Below the pieces are notes generated by a model, which saw only the letters and a program-made list of their open reading frames with translations, ran no database searches and was not told where the DNA came from. Of a DNA stretch of 19,543 bases, positions 7,601 to 15,664 are shown piece after piece. The position numbers were made by a program, and so were the translations under genes. Position 1 is the stretch's first letter. Every line of letters begins with the position of its first letter. This DNA comes from Sphingomonadales bacterium (GTDB lineage Bacteria; Bacteroidota; Bacteroidia; UBA7662), in NCBI GenBank assembly GCA_016872225.1, contig VHAW01000016.1:1-19543 (forward strand). The letters are read 5' to 3'.

Positions 7601-8355
7601 TATGCGATGCGTCCTTTGTGGGCCATCATAGCGATTTCAAAGCTTTGGTGCATAGCCGACTCCGCAACGGTTGGGGATTGGGTTTCGCTTTGTTGATTAT
7701 GATTTCTTGGGCGGCGGTTTTGGTCATGGCATGTTCGTTGGCTTGGTCATGGCAGAACCCGTGGTTGTACGGAGCGATGGCTGCTCAAACGTTTTTGTTT
7801 ACCGGACTTTTTATTACGGCACATGATGCCATGCACGGTACCGTTTCCTTGAACCCCCTGTTAAACCGATGGGTGGGAAGGCTTTGCCTTGGGGCTTTTG
7901 CTTTTAATTCTTGGCGTCGGATGTTGCCCGAACATCATCGACATCATCGCCATGTGGGAACCGAACAAGACCCAGACTTTGGCCCCCCTCGATTTTGGGA
8001 ATGGTTTGCAGGATTTGTGCGTCATTATGTCCGATGGTACCAAATTATCCTTTGTGCTGTGTTCTACAATATGCTCCAATGGTTTGGGGTTTCGGCCACT
8101 TCCATGGTTCAGTTTTACATCATTCCGTCGGTGTTTAGTTTGCTCCAATTGTTTTACTTTGGAACCTATTTACCCCATTTCTCAGACCCCGGACGAGGAT
8201 TGGTTCCTGACAATGTACATCGCTCACGAAGCCAGCAATCCAGGCACGTATGGGCCTTTTTGACCTGTTACTTTTTTGGATACCATTGGGAGCATCACGA
8301 AGCCCCTGCTACGCCCTGGTGGATGTTGTACTTAACCAAAACTTCAGATTCCTAA
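7597..8355 (+). CDS. crtW: CrtW-type beta-carotene ketolase (fatty-acid-desaturase superfamily)
   Basis: This 252-residue integral membrane protein is a di-iron oxygenase of the desaturase/hydroxylase superfamily. The histidine boxes are HDAMH (H76, H80), HHRHHRH (113-119) and HWEHH (230-234). CrtW-specific surroundings are present: FITAHDAMHGTV, the PEHHRHHRHVGTEQDPDF block, YFGTYLPH, and a closing GYHWEHHEAPATPWW. Length and motif order fit CrtW, which puts 4-keto groups on the beta-ionone rings of beta-carotene or zeaxanthin (canthaxanthin/astaxanthin-type pigments); specificity is not deducible here. No crtB, crtI, crtY or crtZ lies in the window, so the precursor must be made from genes elsewhere. 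It overlaps the peroxidase gene by 4 nt and the receptor gene by 1 nt (TAATG). A general fatty-acid desaturase is less likely given the spacing of the boxes. Confidence 0.87.
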   Translation: MICDASFVGHHSDFKALVHSRLRNGWGLGFALLIMISWAAVLVMACSLAWSWQNPWLYGAMAAQTFLFTGLFITAHDAMHGTVSLNPLLNRWVGRLCLGAFAFNSWRRMLPEHHRHHRHVGTEQDPDFGPPRFWEWFAGFVRHYVRWYQIILCAVFYNMLQWFGVSATSMVQFYIIPSVFSLLQLFYFGTYLPHFSDPGRGLVPDNVHRSRSQQSRHVWAFLTCYFFGYHWEHHEAPATPWWMLYLTKTSDS

Positions 8356-10847
8356 TGAAATACCGATTTTCATTCCTGATCACATTTTCCTGGTGTTTAT
8401 TAGTCTCGGCCAATGTTTCGGCCCAAAAGGGTAAAATTACCGGAAAAGTCAAGGACGCTCTGACCGGCGAGGCCATTGCTTTTGCCAACGTAGTCCTTCC
8501 TGGAACCACCCAAGGCACTACCACCAATGACCAGGGTATCTATTCTCTGGAGCAGTTGGATCGAGGTTTCTATAACATTACCGTATCATTCTTAGGATAC
8601 AAGTCCAAAACATTTTTTGAGATTCAGGTTAGTGATGCGAGGGTGGCCCTTTTGGATGTGGAATTAGAGGCTGATAGTAGAGCCCTGCAGGCGGTGGAGG
8701 TGCAAGCCTCGGCGTTTTCACGGACTGACGAAAGCCCGTTGTCCCTCCGTAATATCGGGGTAGCCGAAATACAGCGAAACCCAGGAGGCAACCGCGATAT
8801 ATCCAAGGCGATTCAATCCTTGCCCGGCGTTTCTTCGGGGGTGAGTTTTCGCAATGACATCATCATCCGAGGGGGTGCGCCCAACGAAAATCGATTTTAT
8901 TTGGATGGGGTGGAAGTGCCTGTGATCAATCATTTTGCCACGCAGGGTAGCTCAGGAGGTCCTGTGGGCATCATCAACGTGGATATGATTCGGGAAGTTG
9001 ATTTCTATTCGGGGGCTTTTCCGGCCAATCGGGGGAATGCGTTGAGTTCCGTTTTTGAGTTCAAACAAAAGGATGCCCGCAGCGACAAAGCTGCCTTTCG
9101 TTCCATCGTGGGTGCCAGCGATATCGGATTGATTGCGGAGGGTCCTATCGGTTCCAAAACCACCTATGTGCTCTCTGCCCGCCGAAGTTATTTACAATTT
9201 CTGTTCTCGGCCATTGGGCTGCCCTTTCTGCCCACTTTTAATGGTTTTCAAACCAAAGTCAAACACAAAATAGACGACAAAAACGAAATTTATTTTATTG
9301 GTCTTGGTGCCATTGATCAATTCAAACTCAACACCTCGCTAAATCTGAGTTACGATCCTTCGATAAACTCAAAAATCAAGTCGCGTTCCGATACAGAATT
9401 GGTGGATCAACAACGGTATATCCTAGGGTATCTGCCGGTCACCACGCAATGGAACTACACCAATGGCTTGGTTTATAAGCACTACGCCCAATCAGGGGTA
9501 ATGACTTTTGTGCTCAGTCGTAATATGCTCAACAACGTACAGTATAAGCGTTTGGAAAATAACGAAGACAGTGTTCTCCTTCAAGATTATGTTTCCCAAG
9601 AGAGCGATAATCGGTTTCGCTTTGAACATCAATTGCGTAGTCAGTCCGGCTACAAATTATCTTACGGCTTAAACCTTGAACATTCAAGGTATTATGTACG
9701 CAATACATCCAAGGAGCTGGTTGCCGATACCTCAAATTTAGCGAATCCTCCTTCTTTGGTGGACAGGTCTTTTGAGTCGCGAATTCGATTCCTTCGCTGG
9801 GGAATCTTTGGCCAAGTATCGCGATCTTATTTCGGAGAATTGCTGGTGACATCAGCCGGACTTCGCCTTGACGGATGCAATTGGGCATTGACCACTTCCA
9901 ATATGTTGGAACAGTTCTCTCCGCGATTGTCTTTGTCTTACAATTTTGCTCCTCGATGGACCTTCAATGCGAATACAGGGATATATTACCAATTACCGGC
10001 CTACACCTTGTTGGGTTTTCGGAATACTGCTGGGGATTTACTCAATCGCAACAACGGACTTACATACATGAACAACGTCCATTGGGTGGCTGGGGTGGAG
10101 TACTTTGGGGGGAAGACCTTTAAGGCGACCCTGGAGTCCTTTTACAAAGGCTACTCCAATGTGCCTGTCCTGCAAGATAAGGGAATCAGCCTCGCCAATT
10201 TAGGGGCGGATTTTGGAATCATCGGGAACGAACCGGCCCTGTCGGTGGGCTTGGGAAAATCCTACGGATTGGAACTGATGTTGCAACAAAAGCTCAATCA
10301 AGGATTTTATGGAATTATAGCCCTGACCTGGGTCCGATCATTTTTTGATAACCGGCCACTTCCCAATTCAGGTGCGATACCAAAATTAACTCCTTCCGCC
10401 TGGGATAACCGCTCCTTGTTAACCCTCACAGGTGGTAAAATCTTTGCCAAGAATTGGGAAGTAGGTGTGCGTTTTCGTTATGTGGGGGCGCCGCCGTTTA
10501 CACCTTTTGCTTCGGCCTCCCTCTCCAAAGATATTTGGGACCAATTTGGTCGCGCCACTTTGGACTATACCCGGCTGAACAGTCAGCGTAGTGGTGCTAC
10601 GATGCAATTGGACGTAAGGGTTGATCGCAAATGGGATTTCCGAGGCTGGGCGTTGAATCTCTATTTTGATATTCAAAATGCACTCAATCAACAAACCCTG
10701 GGCCCTCCCTTCTTGGTGGCCGCCAGGGACCGCGGAACTGGAGTCTTGTTGACGGATCCTAACCAACCGGATCGTTACCTAGCTTCTGAATTGCCGAATA
10801 CGGCGGGTCAATTGTTACCCACGGTCGGGATCATTGTGGACTTTTAG
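8355..10847 (+). CDS. TonB-dependent receptor with carboxypeptidase-regulatory-like N-terminal domain
   Basis: This 830-residue outer-membrane protein imports an unknown ligand using TonB energy. The start is ATG 8355: it gives a clean signal peptide (MKYRFSF..., cleavage near A23|Q24) and a 1-nt overlap with the crtW stop, whereas an in-frame start at 8250 would lie inside crtW and spoil the signal. Domains in order are a CarboxypepD_reg-like beta-sandwich (about 26-105, with GKVKDALTGEAIAFANV), a plug (about 125-235, with SLPGVSSG and DIIIRGGAPNENRFYLDGV), and a beta-barrel of alternating aromatic strands to the C-terminus. The chain ends in Phe, as outer-membrane barrels recognised by BAM usually do. 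No SusD-like partner follows, so a glycan-uptake pair is not indicated. A siderophore, metal complex, peptide or other ligand is possible. Confidence 0.93.
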   Translation: MKYRFSFLITFSWCLLVSANVSAQKGKITGKVKDALTGEAIAFANVVLPGTTQGTTTNDQGIYSLEQLDRGFYNITVSFLGYKSKTFFEIQVSDARVALLDVELEADSRALQAVEVQASAFSRTDESPLSLRNIGVAEIQRNPGGNRDISKAIQSLPGVSSGVSFRNDIIIRGGAPNENRFYLDGVEVPVINHFATQGSSGGPVGIINVDMIREVDFYSGAFPANRGNALSSVFEFKQKDARSDKAAFRSIVGASDIGLIAEGPIGSKTTYVLSARRSYLQFLFSAIGLPFLPTFNGFQTKVKHKIDDKNEIYFIGLGAIDQFKLNTSLNLSYDPSINSKIKSRSDTELVDQQRYILGYLPVTTQWNYTNGLVYKHYAQSGVMTFVLSRNMLNNVQYKRLENNEDSVLLQDYVSQESDNRFRFEHQLRSQSGYKLSYGLNLEHSRYYVRNTSKELVADTSNLANPPSLVDRSFESRIRFLRWGIFGQVSRSYFGELLVTSAGLRLDGCNWALTTSNMLEQFSPRLSLSYNFAPRWTFNANTGIYYQLPAYTLLGFRNTAGDLLNRNNGLTYMNNVHWVAGVEYFGGKTFKATLESFYKGYSNVPVLQDKGISLANLGADFGIIGNEPALSVGLGKSYGLELMLQQKLNQGFYGIIALTWVRSFFDNRPLPNSGAIPKLTPSAWDNRSLLTLTGGKIFAKNWEVGVRFRYVGAPPFTPFASASLSKDIWDQFGRATLDYTRLNSQRSGATMQLDVRVDRKWDFRGWALNLYFDIQNALNQQTLGPPFLVAARDRGTGVLLTDPNQPDRYLASELPNTAGQLLPTVGIIVDF

Positions 10848-11211
10848 GGGGACGGTTCCAGGGGCTAAAGTTTTGAGCCTCCTGGAGGGTGGCTTTCCAA
10901 TCCCCGCGAAAGGTGAGGGCACGGTCGTCAATGTAAAGGTCTGCTAGCGGCTTGCCGAAGTTCCAAATGCGGTCGTAGGGGATTCCGTGTTGGTCCAGCC
11001 AGGTTTTCATGCCTTGATCTTGGGTCTTTTCTTGCTCCTTATGGTATAATTTGTTACTTCGGGTCGAGAAGATATAGATTTTCCAACCCAAGTCCTTCAT
11101 GGTCTGGAGGGCTTGGCGACTACCCTCTACAGGCTCGTCATAGATCTGCCCATCTTTCCAGCCTTCGCTGAAACGATGCAGTACCCCGTCGAAATCAATT
11201 GCTACGGTCAT
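10831..11211 (-). CDS. Small HAD-superfamily phosphatase-like protein
   Basis: This 126-residue protein is a compact HAD-type hydrolase. Motif I is IDFDGVL (nucleophile Asp6 and acid/base Asp8), motif II is IFSTR, a conserved Lys appears in FGKP, and motif IV is the IDDRA acidic pair. There is no room for a large cap domain, so it is a capless type acting on a phosphomonoester, perhaps a sugar or nucleotide phosphate; the substrate is not readable. The ATG at 11211 places the nucleophile motif at the extreme N-terminus, as expected. Its last 17 bp overlap the end of the convergent receptor gene. It is monocistronic on this strand, with its promoter presumably in the 193-bp gap at 11212-11404, where I see no recognisable box. 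Confidence 0.82.
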   Translation of the reverse strand: MTVAIDFDGVLHRFSEGWKDGQIYDEPVEGSRQALQTMKDLGWKIYIFSTRSNKLYHKEQEKTQDQGMKTWLDQHGIPYDRIWNFGKPLADLYIDDRALTFRGDWKATLQEAQNFSPWNRPPKSPQ

Positions 11212-11404
11212 ATTCGTTGAATGGGTTTTCTGGGTTAATGGTGGCCTATGGCTGAAGATATTTCCCCGGAATTAGCATTCATGGCCCAAAACCGGATAAG
11301 GGGAGTTGATTTGATGGGTGAAGATAGGTTCAAAGCGACCTCGTTCGAATTGTATCTTGGGCCTTTGATAGAACCTTGAATTTCCATCCTTTTAAAATAT
11401 CGCT

Positions 11405-12205
11405 TTGAGTAAGACCCCTGATAAGTCCCGAACAGGTCATCCGTCTCACCATCAACACGAAACGTCGATGCACGGTACTGATACCAGGCTGCCGATTTCG
11501 GTTTCCAGATATATGGGCGAATTGGTGTACGGCGGCATTGACGGGTCGGTCACCACTTTTGCAGTGGTATCTGCTGCAGCGGGGGCAGGCTTGTCCACCG
11601 CAGTTGTTTTGATATTAGGATTGGCTAACATGATTGCGGATGGCTTTGCAATGAGTGTGGGGGCCTACCTGAGTAAGAAAACGGAGAGGGATAATTACCG
11701 TAAACATCGCGAAATAGAAGCCTGGGAAGTTGATCATTTGCCAGAGAAGGAACGAGACGAAATACGGGAGATTTACAGCGCCAAAGGTTTGGAAGGCGAG
11801 CTGCTGGAAAGGGTAGTCGACACGATCACCGCCGACAAAGAGCGTTGGATAGATGTCATGATGAAGGAGGAATTGGAAATGGTGGAGGATACCCGATCCC
11901 CGCTTGCATCCGGTGCGGCGACATTTGCCTCTTTCGTGGTGGCGGGGACTATCCCTCTACTTGCCTTTATGGTTCATGCCTTATGGAATCCTTCAGGTCT
12001 TAATCAAGCGGCTCCTCTGCCGTTGTTTTGGATTGCGGCAACGATGACCTCGGTTGGCTTTGTCGGTATAGGATGGATGAAATCCAGGGTCACGAATGTT
12101 ACAGTATGGCGTGGAATGCTCGAAACTCTCATTTTGGGTTCAGTCGCCGCGGCACTATCTTTTGTCGCTGGATTTCTCCTTGAAAAGTGGTTGGATGCCC
12201 TATAA
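11405..12205 (+). CDS. VIT1/CCC1-family iron or manganese transporter
   Basis: This 266-residue membrane protein belongs to the VIT1/CCC1 family, which exports Fe2+ or Mn2+ from the cytoplasm. The first helix carries YGGIDGSVTTFAVVSAAAGA, and the second has LGLANMIADGFAMSVGAYLS, both family hallmarks. Between helices 2 and 3 is a Glu/Met-rich cytoplasmic segment (about residues 98-165) with E-rich helices and MMKEELEM, the metal-binding module of VIT transporters. Three more helices follow. The start is uncertain: TTG at 11405 gives a His-rich leader (PSHHQHETSMHG), while ATG at 11468 would give 245 residues and lose it. I kept the longer form because many relatives have a comparable N-terminal extension before helix 1. 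The preceding 193 bp contain no gene and no convincing promoter. Confidence 0.9.
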   Translation: MSKTPDKSRTGHPSHHQHETSMHGTDTRLPISVSRYMGELVYGGIDGSVTTFAVVSAAAGAGLSTAVVLILGLANMIADGFAMSVGAYLSKKTERDNYRKHREIEAWEVDHLPEKERDEIREIYSAKGLEGELLERVVDTITADKERWIDVMMKEELEMVEDTRSPLASGAATFASFVVAGTIPLLAFMVHALWNPSGLNQAAPLPLFWIAATMTSVGFVGIGWMKSRVTNVTVWRGMLETLILGSVAAALSFVAGFLLEKWLDAL

Positions 12206-12240
12206 TTTTTTATGTCTTAACCAAAGAAAATTCATCAATA

Positions 12241-13779
12241 ATGATCCTGGAAATTAAATATTCCAAAGCCCCTGCATCCGCGGCCTTAGCCAAGGTGTAC
12301 CTCGATGTGGATTCCTTGAAATCATCTGTTTTGCCGGCCGATTGGCTCAAGGTTATGGAGCATCATGGTTTTCCGGAGGGGGAATGGGTGCAAGTCGCCT
12401 TGGTCCCTGGCGCCGTTTGGATTTATGTGGCCCATCAAGTGACCACACGCTATGGGATCGATGGGGAATACCGATTTTTGGAGGAAATTCGAAAAGCTGG
12501 ATTTCGTCTAGAGCGTCTTTGCAAAACCCATAAAATCAAGGTTCTTCAAACTGAGTTCCATGCATCCAATCCCAAGGGGCATGAGGCCCTTGTGGAAGGA
12601 TTGATGTTGAGTTCGTACCGGTTTGACCGTTACCTTAAATTATCTAAGGCAGCTAGTCAGCGTAAAACTTCTGCCGATCAGGATTTGAAACCGCTCGCGG
12701 TGCATCCATTGGGCCTGACCAAGGATGCCTTAATGGAACTCCTGGAATTGTGCCGTGCTGTTTTCAAGGCGAGGGATTTGGTCAACGAGCCTCAATCGGT
12801 GTTGGGTGCTGTGGAATTGGCCCAGGCCTTCAAAGCAATGGGGAAAGCAGCCGGATTCAAAGTGAGCGTTTGGAACGAGGCCCGCATTAAGCAGGAGGGA
12901 ATGGGTGGACTTATGGCGGTAAGCCGTGGTTCGGTGCGCCCGCCGACCTTCACTATTATGGAATATAAGCCTGCTGGGGCTGTTAATAAACAGCCGGTGG
13001 TTTTGGTGGGGAAAGGGGTGGTGTATGATACGGGAGGGCTTAGCCTGAAACCTACTCCCGGCAGCATGGATTCCATGAAATGCGATATGGCAGGAGCCGC
13101 TGCCGTGGGTGCTACTATGCAGGCGATTGCGAAGAATCGATTACCGGTGTACGTGATTGCCCTGGTTCCTGCCACAGATAACCGTCCCGGTGGGGATGCC
13201 TATGCACCGGGTGATATCATTCGTATATCGGACGGCACCACGGTGGAAGTATTGAATACCGATGCGGAAGGTCGCTTGATTTTAGCAGATGCCCTCCATT
13301 ATGCCAAACGGTACAAACCTGAGTTGGTCGTGGATTTGGCCACTTTAACAGGTTCGGCGGTTATGGCCTTGAGTTCTCACGCCACGCCTTGTATGGGTAC
13401 GGCAGAAGTTTCCCAAGTACAGGCCATGGTCGATGCCGGTTTTCGTTGTTATGAATGCCTTGTTCCAATGCCCATATGGGAAGAATATGGTGAAATGATT
13501 AAAACTTCTGTGGCTGATCTCAAGAATATTGGGGGTAGGGAAGCAGGGGCCATTACGGCTGCGAAGTTCCTGGAACATTTTACGGATTATCCATGGATTC
13601 ATTTGGATATTGCCGGTCCAGCTTTTCTGGATGGAGAGAGTTCTTACCGTGGTAAACACGGCACAGGTCATGGAGTTCGATTGCTTTATACCTTTCTACG
13701 TCATCGTGCTATAGCGTCTAGATCTGCGGGCCAGGTAGCGGAATCTCCTACCTCCACCAAACGTTTAAAAAGACGCTGA
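12241..13779 (+). CDS. Leucyl aminopeptidase (peptidase family M17)
   Basis: This 512-residue cytosolic metallo-exopeptidase removes N-terminal residues, typically Leu, from peptides. The M17 two-metal centre is complete: Lys258 and Asp263 in GKGVVYDTGG, Asp282 in MKCDMAGAA, and Asp341, Glu343 and Arg345 in the signature NTDAEGRL. The spacing follows E. coli PepA closely. The N-terminal 170 residues form the less conserved regulatory/oligomerisation domain. The ATG at 12241 is preferred over an upstream in-frame ATG at 12187, which would overlap the transporter gene by 19 bp and add a poorly conserved leader. A short Ser/Lys/Arg-rich tail (about the last 20 residues, ending KRLKRR) extends beyond the catalytic domain. 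The TGA stop shares one base with the pdxA start (TGATG), so the two are probably translationally coupled. Confidence 0.95.
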   Translation: MILEIKYSKAPASAALAKVYLDVDSLKSSVLPADWLKVMEHHGFPEGEWVQVALVPGAVWIYVAHQVTTRYGIDGEYRFLEEIRKAGFRLERLCKTHKIKVLQTEFHASNPKGHEALVEGLMLSSYRFDRYLKLSKAASQRKTSADQDLKPLAVHPLGLTKDALMELLELCRAVFKARDLVNEPQSVLGAVELAQAFKAMGKAAGFKVSVWNEARIKQEGMGGLMAVSRGSVRPPTFTIMEYKPAGAVNKQPVVLVGKGVVYDTGGLSLKPTPGSMDSMKCDMAGAAAVGATMQAIAKNRLPVYVIALVPATDNRPGGDAYAPGDIIRISDGTTVEVLNTDAEGRLILADALHYAKRYKPELVVDLATLTGSAVMALSSHATPCMGTAEVSQVQAMVDAGFRCYECLVPMPIWEEYGEMIKTSVADLKNIGGREAGAITAAKFLEHFTDYPWIHLDIAGPAFLDGESSYRGKHGTGHGVRLLYTFLRHRAIASRSAGQVAESPTSTKRLKRR

Positions 13780-14882
13780 TGACATCAAATACCCTAAATA
13801 AAAGACTTATTGCTTTCAGCTGTGGTGACCTTAACGGGGTGGGTCTTCCTTTGTTGATGAAGATTTTTGGCGATCCTCGGATCTTGCAAATGTGTACCCC
13901 AATTCTGTACGCATCGGGTAGAGTTGTAGGCTTCTACCGCAAGGACATGGGCCTGCAGGATTGGAACTATAACATGATTCAAGAGCCTTCTCAGGCTCAT
14001 CCTCGTAAATTCAACTTGATCAATTGCTGGCAGGATGAGTTGAACATCAAGCCAGGGGAAGCGGATCCCAAATTGTCTCGCTATGCCAGAATTTCACTGA
14101 ATCGAGCCACGGCCGATTGCCTAAAAGGCCAAGTTCATGGTTTAGTTACCTTGCCCATCGACAAGAATCTAATGCACTCCGAAGATTTTCAATTCCATGG
14201 TCACACCGAGTACCTTGAAGATGCATCTCGCAGGCACGATTCAGCACGATTTAAGGGAAGATCCCTGATGTGGTTGGTAGCCGATTCGCTGAGGGTGGCT
14301 ACTTTAACAGGGCATGTACCGTTGCAGGAGGTTGCAGGACAAATTAATCAAGCCTCGCTTACTGACAAAATCATGGACATGCATTCGTCTTTGGCTCTTG
14401 ATTTCGCGATAAACAGGCCGCGGATTGCTGTGCTCGGGCTCAATCCCCATGCGGGAGATGGGGGGCTTTTGGGTCAGGAGGAAATGAAGGTTATTCAGCC
14501 AACCATTCGACAGATGAGGGATCAAGGATTGATGGTTTTTGGTCCTTATGGAGCAGATGGATTTTGGGGAACGGGGGCATGGTCACGTTTTGATGCGGTC
14601 TTGGGGATGTACCATGACCAAGTCCTTATTCCCTTCAAGACCTTGGCTTTTGAGCAAGGGGTTAATTTTACAGGGGGTTTGCCGATTGTTCGATGTTCCC
14701 CTGATCATGGGCCAGCCTTCGAAAAGGCCGCCGAGCATAGCGCAAATCCTTCTTCGCTTATGCATTCGATATTTTGTACCTTAGATCGCATTCGAACGAG
14801 GGCAGAGCAGGTAGATTTGGCGGCTAATGCTCGGGTTAAATCCTATCAAAACCAAGAAATAGAGTCTTCAGAAGAAGCCTAA
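13779..14882 (+). CDS. pdxA: 4-hydroxythreonine-4-phosphate dehydrogenase
   Basis: This 367-residue enzyme oxidises 4-phosphohydroxy-L-threonine with NAD(P) in the DXP-dependent branch of pyridoxal 5'-phosphate synthesis. The metal-binding histidines are present: His179 in TGHVPL, His224 in LNPHAGDGG and His279 in MYHDQVLIPFK. Their 45- and 55-residue spacings equal those of E. coli PdxA. Substrate-loop residues appear in GLVTLPIDK and HGHTEYL (H142, T143). The N-terminal loop, usually GDPAGIGPE, reads GDLNGVGLP, a divergence that may be partly Bacteroidota-typical. The chain is about 35-40 residues longer than the E. coli enzyme, mostly in loops and a charged C-terminus. It starts one base inside the aminopeptidase stop. 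Other deoxyxylulose-route B6 genes (pdxJ, pdxB) are not in the window. Confidence 0.93.
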   Translation: MTSNTLNKRLIAFSCGDLNGVGLPLLMKIFGDPRILQMCTPILYASGRVVGFYRKDMGLQDWNYNMIQEPSQAHPRKFNLINCWQDELNIKPGEADPKLSRYARISLNRATADCLKGQVHGLVTLPIDKNLMHSEDFQFHGHTEYLEDASRRHDSARFKGRSLMWLVADSLRVATLTGHVPLQEVAGQINQASLTDKIMDMHSSLALDFAINRPRIAVLGLNPHAGDGGLLGQEEMKVIQPTIRQMRDQGLMVFGPYGADGFWGTGAWSRFDAVLGMYHDQVLIPFKTLAFEQGVNFTGGLPIVRCSPDHGPAFEKAAEHSANPSSLMHSIFCTLDRIRTRAEQVDLAANARVKSYQNQEIESSEEA

Positions 14883-14885
14883 AGG

Positions 14886-14907
14886 CGTAAAGCCCTCACT
14901 TTTTACG
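14886..14907 (+). terminator. Weak hairpin after pdxA (possible terminator)
   Basis: CGTAAA (14886-14891) pairs with TTTACG (14902-14907), a 6-bp stem with a 10-nt loop starting 4 nt after the pdxA stop and followed by a T-rich run (14910-14914). The stem is AT-rich and short, so it may be only a weak attenuator, or chance. Confidence 0.3.
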
Positions 14908-14915
14908 TATTTTTG
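14908..14915 (+). promoter_or_regulatory. Possible -7 box (TATTTTTG) ahead of the DUF177-rpmF-fabH block
   Basis: TATTTTTG matches the Bacteroidota -7 consensus TAnnTTTG exactly and lies 10 nt before the ATG at 14926. It would give an mRNA with a leader of only a few bases. No TTTG is evident at the -33 position. Its placement in the only gap between pdxA and the ribosomal/fatty-acid block makes it plausible as a start for that operon. Confidence 0.4.
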
Positions 14916-14925
14916 CGGCCCTGAC

Positions 14926-15462
14926 ATGAAGGTCCATCATTCTTTTGCTGCCTATGATATTCCCTTACAGGCCATGCCGAATGGGAATCATCAATATTCC
15001 TATGTGTTGGGAGGGGATTTTTTTGGACTTTTTGAGACCTCAATAATCAAAAAGGCGCATATTAAGGTGGATTTGGATATTCACCGGCAAGGCTCCCGAT
15101 TGGACTGCTATTTTCGTGCCCAGGGGACCTTGCAAGTGGGATGCGCCCGCTGCTTGGAGCCGTTGGATTGGCCGATGCAGGACAATTCTCATCTCGTAGT
15201 GCAAATAAGTGATACCGATTCTGAGAATGATTCGGATGAAATTGTGGTTTTACGAAGCGGAGATATTGTATGGAATGTTGCCCAGTTCATGTATGAGAGC
15301 ATTCATTTGCATTATCCGCTTAGGGCTGTATGCCAAGAGGCCGCCCTCCCGTGCAGTTCCACGGATCTTTGGTCCGACCAAAATCTGCTCACCTTTCAAA
15401 CCTCAGACAACGCACCCACTGATCCGCGTTGGGACACCCTAAAACAAGTCAATTTTCAATAG
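14926..15462 (+). CDS. DUF177 (YceD-family) protein
   Basis: This 178-residue soluble protein is in the DUF177/YceD family, which is almost always encoded directly before rpmF; E. coli and plant relatives are linked to 23S rRNA maturation. The family core is seen as GTLQVGCARCLEPLDWPM (Cys73, Cys76), and a second Cys pair lies at 136 and 143 (CQEAALPC). The four Cys could bind a metal, as often proposed for the family. Its stop is followed 2 nt later by the rpmF start, the classical pairing. The assignment rests on both the Cys-containing core and the location, since the family diverges strongly in sequence. Confidence 0.87.
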   Translation: MKVHHSFAAYDIPLQAMPNGNHQYSYVLGGDFFGLFETSIIKKAHIKVDLDIHRQGSRLDCYFRAQGTLQVGCARCLEPLDWPMQDNSHLVVQISDTDSENDSDEIVVLRSGDIVWNVAQFMYESIHLHYPLRAVCQEAALPCSSTDLWSDQNLLTFQTSDNAPTDPRWDTLKQVNFQ

Positions 15463-15464
15463 CC

Positions 15465-15650
15465 ATGCCAAATCCTAAACACCGCCATTCCAGAAGTCGC
15501 CGTGACAAGCGTCGTGCGAACGACTACGCCGCTTTGGCTACCCTCGCTACCTGCCCAATGACTGGTCAACCACACCTTTTTCATAGAGCGTATTGGTTCG
15601 AAGGTAAAATGTATTATAAGGGTAAGGTCGTTATCGATACCCAAGCATAA
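15465..15650 (+). CDS. rpmF: 50S ribosomal protein L32
   Basis: This 61-residue basic protein is bL32 of the large ribosomal subunit. The N-terminus MPNPKHRHSRSRRDKRRAND is the typical Arg/Lys-rich L32 extension, followed by CPMTGQPHLFHRAY and GKMYYKGKVVID. Only one Cys is present, so it is the zinc-independent (C-minus) form, as usual in Bacteroidota. The correct start is ATG 15465, 2 nt after the DUF177 stop; a longer in-frame reading from 15429 would add 12 residues overlapping DUF177 and not found in L32. Confidence 0.96.
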   Translation: MPNPKHRHSRSRRDKRRANDYAALATLATCPMTGQPHLFHRAYWFEGKMYYKGKVVIDTQA

Positions 15651-15664
15651 TTGCTTAGGTCAGG

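Noticed and set aside
8250..8354. N-terminal extension of the TonB-dependent receptor from an upstream ATG
   Set aside because: It would overlap the end of crtW by over 100 bp and bury the signal peptide. ATG 8355 gives a proper signal sequence and a TAATG junction.
11212..11404. Possible small gene or RNA in the largest gap of the window
   Set aside because: No conserved frame, tRNA-like fold, strong hairpin or consensus promoter is visible. It probably holds the diverging promoters of the HAD and transporter genes.
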